Positions 6,093 through 8,972 of a DNA stretch of 8,972 nt are shown here, in pieces. A program made the position numbers and the translations under genes. Position 1 is the first letter of the stretch. Every line of letters starts with the position of its first letter. The DNA comes from Scybalousia_A sp964542225 (lineage in GTDB: Bacteria; Bacteroidota; Bacteroidia; Bacteroidales; P3): contig CAZITO010000081.1 of NCBI GenBank assembly GCA_964542225.1, positions 1 to 8,972 of the forward strand, in the 5' to 3' direction. Under the pieces are notes generated by a model. That model was given only the letters and a program-made list of their open reading frames with translations. It made no database searches and was not told the origin of the DNA.

Positions 6093-7133
6093 TTATAGAG
6101 TTATTTTGAATGGATTTTCCATACTTAATTCTCCTTCCAAACGCTTTTGAATAAGAGCAGAAAGTCCTTCTCTTAATTCTTTGATTTTACTCTTTGATAA
6201 CACGCTTTGGCAAAAAGCATTCATCAACAGCATTTTGGCTTGTTTTTCAGAAATTCCTCGAGTTTTTAGGTAGTAAAGAGCATTTTCGTCTAATTGTCCG
6301 GTGGTTGCACCATGCGAACATTGGACATCATCGTTATAAATTTCCAATATCGGTTTGGTATTTACTCTTGCCTTATCGGTCAATAGTATATTGTTGTTTG
6401 TCTGTTTTGCCTCATTGTTTTTTGCATAGTAATCCACCAAAATATGCCCTATAAAGTTGGCTTTTGCCTCATCATCCAATATTCCTTTAAAAAGTTGTGT
6501 GCTTTTGCAATTATCCTTTAAATGACGCACCTCTATAACGTTTTCTGTGCTTTGCTCCTTGTCCATAAGGTACAAGCCGTTGATATCTGCCTCAGAATAC
6601 ACATCGTTGAAATTAAGTTTTAGTCTATTGTTGAGTTTGCCTCCGTTGATAGCAAGAAAAAAAGTTTGCAAATAAGCATTGTCCGATAAATCAAAGAGCA
6701 AATCGGAGGAAATACAAGTCTGATTATTAACATTTTCCATCTTATAAAAAGCCATTTGAGCGTAGGAGTCAAGTTTTACGCTCATTATATGTGAGGCTTT
6801 GACTTGACAGGTCGGCAAAGTATCATCGCAATACAATACGGTAACCTTAGCGTTTTTCCCTACCGATATGCTTAGCTCTTCTTTTTCCTCTTCCTTTGTA
6901 TTCTCTTTTAGCAAATTGATTATTTGCAAAGGTTTATCTATTTGAGCAAAATCTTTTATTGTTATGAGTGTATGTTTGCTTGTCTTACTCTCTATTCTTA
7001 CCAAATCCTTTAGTTCTGCAAATTCCTCATTGTTGGCAGGAATAAAACTACCGTTATCTTTCCTTATTTTTATAGTATTCAAGTCGGGAATGTTACACGC
7101 AAAACACTCACACATATTACTTATAGTTGTCAT
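6093..7133 (-). CDS. sufD: SufD-like Fe-S cluster assembly scaffold protein, N-terminally short
   Basis: 346 residues, against about 420-450 for usual SufD. The beta-helix core and C-terminus are well conserved: FIGHILVDYYAKNNEAKQTN (227-246), LEIYNDDVQCSHGATTGQLD (263-282), NALYYLKTRGISEKQAKMLL (284-303) and a final RLEGELSMENP (331-341). C272 and H274 in the CSHG motif match the conserved pair in SufD; the His is the residue implicated in cluster assembly with SufB. From memory of Bacteroides SufD, FACNIPDLNT (11-20) here matches a segment about 100 residues into that protein, so the N-terminal helical part is absent and a nearby stretch is also shortened. Only 92 nt separate its start from trkA and they do not encode the missing part. 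The frame is intact, so it is reduced rather than broken. sufB, sufC and sufS are not adjacent. SufB was considered, but the CSHG motif and C-terminus fit SufD better. Confidence 0.88.
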   Translation of the reverse strand: MTTISNMCECFACNIPDLNTIKIRKDNGSFIPANNEEFAELKDLVRIESKTSKHTLITIKDFAQIDKPLQIINLLKENTKEEEKEELSISVGKNAKVTVLYCDDTLPTCQVKASHIMSVKLDSYAQMAFYKMENVNNQTCISSDLLFDLSDNAYLQTFFLAINGGKLNNRLKLNFNDVYSEADINGLYLMDKEQSTENVIEVRHLKDNCKSTQLFKGILDDEAKANFIGHILVDYYAKNNEAKQTNNNILLTDKARVNTKPILEIYNDDVQCSHGATTGQLDENALYYLKTRGISEKQAKMLLMNAFCQSVLSKSKIKELREGLSALIQKRLEGELSMENPFKITL

Positions 7134-7184
7134 TTTTTCTTTTGATTGCTTTTGACTATCGTTTTAATAAACTAAAAAACTATA

Positions 7185-7217
7185 CAAATATTTTATTACC
7201 TTTGCAAAAAATACAAA
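7185..7217 (-). promoter_or_regulatory. Probable sufD-nadK promoter
   Basis: On the - strand a TTTG (7217-7214) is followed after 21 nt by AATATTTG (7192-7185), which matches five of the six fixed positions of the TAnnTTTG -7 element. The spacing suits Bacteroidota -33/-7 promoters. Transcription would start about 45-50 nt before the sufD ATG. It overlaps the trkA -7 element on the other strand. Confidence 0.45.
7197..7204 (+). promoter_or_regulatory. Bacteroidota-type -7 promoter element for trkA
   Basis: TACCTTTG (7197-7204) fits TAnnTTTG and is followed by CAAAAA, the same context as the frr element near 2500. The trkA ATG is 22 nt downstream of the element, so the 5' leader would be very short. 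No clear -33 element is seen. The gap between sufD and trkA is only 92 nt. Confidence 0.55.
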
Positions 7218-7225
7218 AAAGTTAA

Positions 7226-8566
7226 ATGGATATAATTATAGCAGGGGACGGAGAAGTTGGTTTTCATTTAGCCAAAACTCTATCAAAAATAAAACATAAT
7301 ATAACGGTTGTAGACCCCCACTCCGAGTTGCTTCGTTTGTTGCAGACCGATAACGATTTGTTGACCATAACGGGAGAGAGTACTTCCATTTCTGTGCTAA
7401 AAGAGGCTGGAGTGTCTTCTTGTGATTTGCTTATTTCTGTGCTTCACGAGGAAAGTATAAATATTATTACTTGTATGCTCGGAAAACGATTGGGGGCAAA
7501 ACGTACCATTGCAAGAATCAACTCCATAGAATACCTTAACGACGAGAACAAAAGTATGTTCAAAGCCTTGGGTATAGACGAAATGGTTTGCCCTGAACGT
7601 ATTGCCGCCAAAGAAATAACCAACCTATTGACAAGAAACACGGCAACGGAAGTGTTTGATTTTTCCAACGGCTTGTTGAGTATCTATATGACAAGAATAG
7701 ACACAGATGCTGTTTTTGTAGATAAAACCATAATGGAAACCGCTCAACTTTACCCTCAAATGGACGCTCGTATAGTTTGCATAGTAAGACAAGGACAAAC
7801 CATAATACCGGGAGGTAATGATTATTATAGGAAAGGAGATTTGGTTTATCTTTTGGTAAAGCCCGAGGGATTGGAAGTCGTTAAAGAATTGTTTAAGAAA
7901 AAAGATTTTAGAATAAAAAACGCCATGATAATCGGTGGCGGTCGTATTGGCAGAAGAGCCGCGCTAAATCTTGAAAACATTATGCAATTAAAACTTGTAG
8001 AAGAAAATAAAAACAGGTGTTTAAAACTGCTTGACGAACTTTCCTCTACCATGGTAATTAACGGCAATGGGTCGGATATTTCCCTACTCTTGGACGAGGG
8101 ACTAAGAGATACCGATGCTTTTATTGCCACCACAGACTCCACAGAAACAAATATTCTGTCTTGTCTTCATGCTCACAAACAAGGAGTAAAGAAAACAATA
8201 GCCCTTGTGGAAAATATCAATTATATAGACGTTTCACAGGACATAGGAATAGATACCATCATAAATAAAAAATTGATAACAGCCTCTTATATTGCCCGCT
8301 TTACTCTCAATGGAGAGGTAACCTCTTCAAAATGGTTGAGTGGTATTGATGCAGAAGTTTTTGAGGTAATAGTAAAAGAAAAAGCCCCTGCAACAAAAAA
8401 TACCATAATGAATCTCAACATTCCTCAAGGCGTGAGCATTGGCGGAATAATAAGAGATGGAACTTCCTTTATAGCAAGAGGAGATACACAAATAGAATCC
8501 GGAGATAAAGTTGTGGTATTTTCTTTGCCGGAAGTTGCCAATAAGGTTATGAAGTTGTTTAATTAA
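7226..8566 (+). CDS. trkA: TrkA, NAD-binding regulatory subunit of the Trk potassium uptake system
   Basis: 446 residues, full length for a two-repeat TrkA. Each half has a Rossmann RCK domain and a TrkA-C domain. The first has AGDGEVGFHLA (6-16) with acidic D30 at the end of strand 2, then TrkA-C about 141-225. The second has IGGGRIGRRAA (236-246) with acidic E259/E260, then TrkA-C about 370-446. Conserved segments include ARINSIEYL (96-104), LGIDEMVCPERIAAKEI (115-131) and ATTDSTETNI (301-310). TrkA sits on the cytosolic face of TrkH and gates potassium flow in response to nucleotides. The ATG at 7226 begins directly with the first beta strand, so the start is secure. No trkH follows within the 400 nt left in the window, although the two are adjacent in many Bacteroidota. 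A terminator follows the stop codon, so trkA appears to be a single-gene unit. Confidence 0.95.
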   Translation: MDIIIAGDGEVGFHLAKTLSKIKHNITVVDPHSELLRLLQTDNDLLTITGESTSISVLKEAGVSSCDLLISVLHEESINIITCMLGKRLGAKRTIARINSIEYLNDENKSMFKALGIDEMVCPERIAAKEITNLLTRNTATEVFDFSNGLLSIYMTRIDTDAVFVDKTIMETAQLYPQMDARIVCIVRQGQTIIPGGNDYYRKGDLVYLLVKPEGLEVVKELFKKKDFRIKNAMIIGGGRIGRRAALNLENIMQLKLVEENKNRCLKLLDELSSTMVINGNGSDISLLLDEGLRDTDAFIATTDSTETNILSCLHAHKQGVKKTIALVENINYIDVSQDIGIDTIINKKLITASYIARFTLNGEVTSSKWLSGIDAEVFEVIVKEKAPATKNTIMNLNIPQGVSIGGIIRDGTSFIARGDTQIESGDKVVVFSLPEVANKVMKLFN

Positions 8567-8597
8567 CACTGATTTACATAAGGAAAGATAATAAATT

Positions 8598-8619
8598 AAC
8601 AGGCGCAGCCTGTTTTTTT
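8598..8619 (+). terminator. Intrinsic terminator of trkA
   Basis: AACAGGC (8598-8604) pairs with GCCTGTT (8608-8614) over a GCA loop and runs into seven T (8613-8619). It lies about 30 nt after the trkA stop codon. The stem resembles the GGCTNNGCC units of the dispersed repeat (here GGCGCAGCC, 8602-8610), so the terminator may itself be a repeat-derived piece. Confidence 0.8.
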
Positions 8620-8677
8620 ATGAGCATACCCTCCGCCTGATTTATAACGTCTCTGCCCTATGCTCACCCATAAAAAA
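8614..8677. repeat. Imperfect inverted repeat downstream of the trkA terminator
   Basis: TTTTTTATGAGCATA (8614-8628) pairs with TATGCTC (8659-8665) plus ATAAAAAA (8670-8677), leaving a 4-nt bulge (ACCC, 8666-8669) in the right arm and a loop of about 30 nt. A second short hairpin follows directly: GAGCC (8678-8682) / GGCTC (8693-8697). No ORF of note crosses it. Confidence 0.6.
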
Positions 8678-8688
8678 GAGCCAAAAAA

Positions 8689-8755
8689 TAACGGCTCAGC
8701 CCTTATAAAACACCCAACGGGTGCGGCTTTGCCCCGTAAAAACAGGCTGAGCCTG
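8689..8755. repeat. Dispersed intergenic repeat, copy 2 (GGCTNNGCC units)
   Basis: Positions 8689-8749 align without gaps to 217-277 (51 of 61 by hand count, with a 25-nt identical core at 8699-8723). The GGCTNNGCC units start at 8693 (GGCTCAGCC), 8725 (GGCTTTGCC) and 8745 (GGCTGAGCC), giving the same 32- and 20-nt spacing as the first three units of copy 1. The CACCC-AAC-GGGTG hairpin (8711-8723) is kept, and the third unit lies in a 13-nt palindrome (CAGGCTGAGCCTG, 8743-8755). Both copies have the same orientation and lie in intergenic DNA next to gene 3' ends. Confidence 0.75.
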
Positions 8756-8921
8756 AAATTTAATTGATATACATTAAAAAGTTAAAAATAGGGGTGCTAC
8801 TATTGATTATCAACTACTTAACCTTTTTTGAGGGGTCAAAATCGGGCAAAAATCGTGGTTTTCAGCGTTTTCGAGAGGTTTTTTGAGGAAAAAATTTTTT
8901 CTTCGCCCGTTTTACAAAAAT

Positions 8922-8955
8922 GAATCGGCGTTTCATTTCGACGAATCGGCGTTTC
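8922..8955. repeat. Two direct copies of GAATCGGCGTTTC, 21-nt period
   Basis: GAATCGGCGTTTC occurs at 8922-8934 and again at 8943-8955, separated by 8 nt, giving a 21-nt period. Only two copies are visible before the window ends, so more may follow. Because 21 is a multiple of three, a frame across it repeats NRRF every seven residues. Confidence 0.8.
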
Positions 8956-8972
8956 GATAAAATAAAACGCCG
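8947..8972. other. Hairpin at the window edge
   Basis: CGGCGTTT (8947-8954) pairs perfectly with AAACGCCG (8965-8972) over a 10-nt AT-rich loop. The left arm is part of the second copy of the 21-nt repeat. Whether a T-tract follows cannot be seen because the window ends at the stem, so this may be a terminator or part of a larger repeat. Confidence 0.55.

Larger units (their letters stand above)
8756..8972. other. Gene-free right edge with palindromes and short direct repeats
   Basis: No convincing gene is present. Visible structures: TTGAT-T-ATCAA (8803-8813); TTTTTTGAGG twice (8824-8833 and 8879-8888); CGGGC (8843-8847) complementary to GCCCG (8905-8909); and the 14-bp perfect palindrome GAAAAAATTTTTTC (8888-8901). 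A frame opening at ATG 8920 (MNRRFISTNRRFDKIKR) runs off the window and lies wholly in the 21-nt repeat described separately. On the - strand a 24-codon frame starting MKRRFIFVKRAKKK is also open. Neither is supported by a recognised family or ribosome binding site. Confidence 0.5.

Noticed and set aside
6093..7133. Pseudogene call for sufD because of its short N-terminus
   Set aside because: The frame is uninterrupted, the conserved core and C-terminus are intact, a plausible promoter precedes it, and it is coupled to nadK.
8922..8955. CRISPR-like direct repeat
   Set aside because: There are only two 13-nt copies with an 8-nt gap, no spacers of normal size and no cas genes.
1..8972. A previously undescribed defence, mobile or biosynthetic system
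   Set aside because: Every long frame that survives strand comparison belongs to a known housekeeping or envelope family. No cluster of unknown genes, toxin-antitoxin pair, nuclease-helicase pair or reverse transcriptase is present.

Overview
The window is AT-rich bacterial chromosome and looks like Bacteroidota, probably a Bacteroidales relative. Three things point there. The protein families (LolA, the BFN/UVR protein, the ExbB-ExbD-TonB block beside NAD kinase, and SufD) have Bacteroidota-style motifs. The two best promoter elements (TATCTTTG near 2500 and TACCTTTG near 7197) fit the Bacteroidota -7 consensus TAnnTTTG. Shine-Dalgarno sequences are mostly absent. No tRNA, rRNA, CRISPR array, transposase, integrase or phage gene was seen. 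The genes are mostly core housekeeping and envelope genes, and no previously undescribed system could be supported.

Layout. Positions 1-190: possible 3' tail of an upstream + strand gene, then a strong intrinsic terminator. 217-306: a structured intergenic repeat. 305-2373 (- strand): a tight three-gene operon, transcribed BFN/UVR protein, LicD-family transferase, LolA. 2374-2550: divergent promoter region. 2551-5067 (+ strand): frr, then exbB-exbD-tonB, ended by a bidirectional terminator at 5090-5134. 5186-7133 (- strand): sufD followed 4 nt later by nadK. 7134-7225: short divergent promoter region. 7226-8566 (+ strand): trkA with its own terminator. 8567-8972: about 400 nt without a convincing gene but with dense palindromes and repeats, including a second copy of the repeat seen at the left end.

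How the genes work together. ExbB, ExbD and TonB should form an inner-membrane motor that uses proton motive force to energise outer-membrane transport. LolA ferries lipoproteins across the periplasm to the outer membrane. The LicD-like protein probably decorates a surface glycan. SufD belongs to the Fe-S scaffold and NadK makes NADP; they appear co-transcribed. TrkA is the cytosolic regulatory subunit of a potassium channel whose membrane partner is not in the window. Frr recycles ribosomes.

Most worth a second look: a SufD that lacks roughly the N-terminal 100 residues and sits apart from sufB and sufC; a two-copy dispersed repeat built on GGCTNNGCC with conserved 32/20-nt phasing; a structured right edge with a 21-nt direct repeat; and a TonB with a glycine-rich rather than proline-rich linker.
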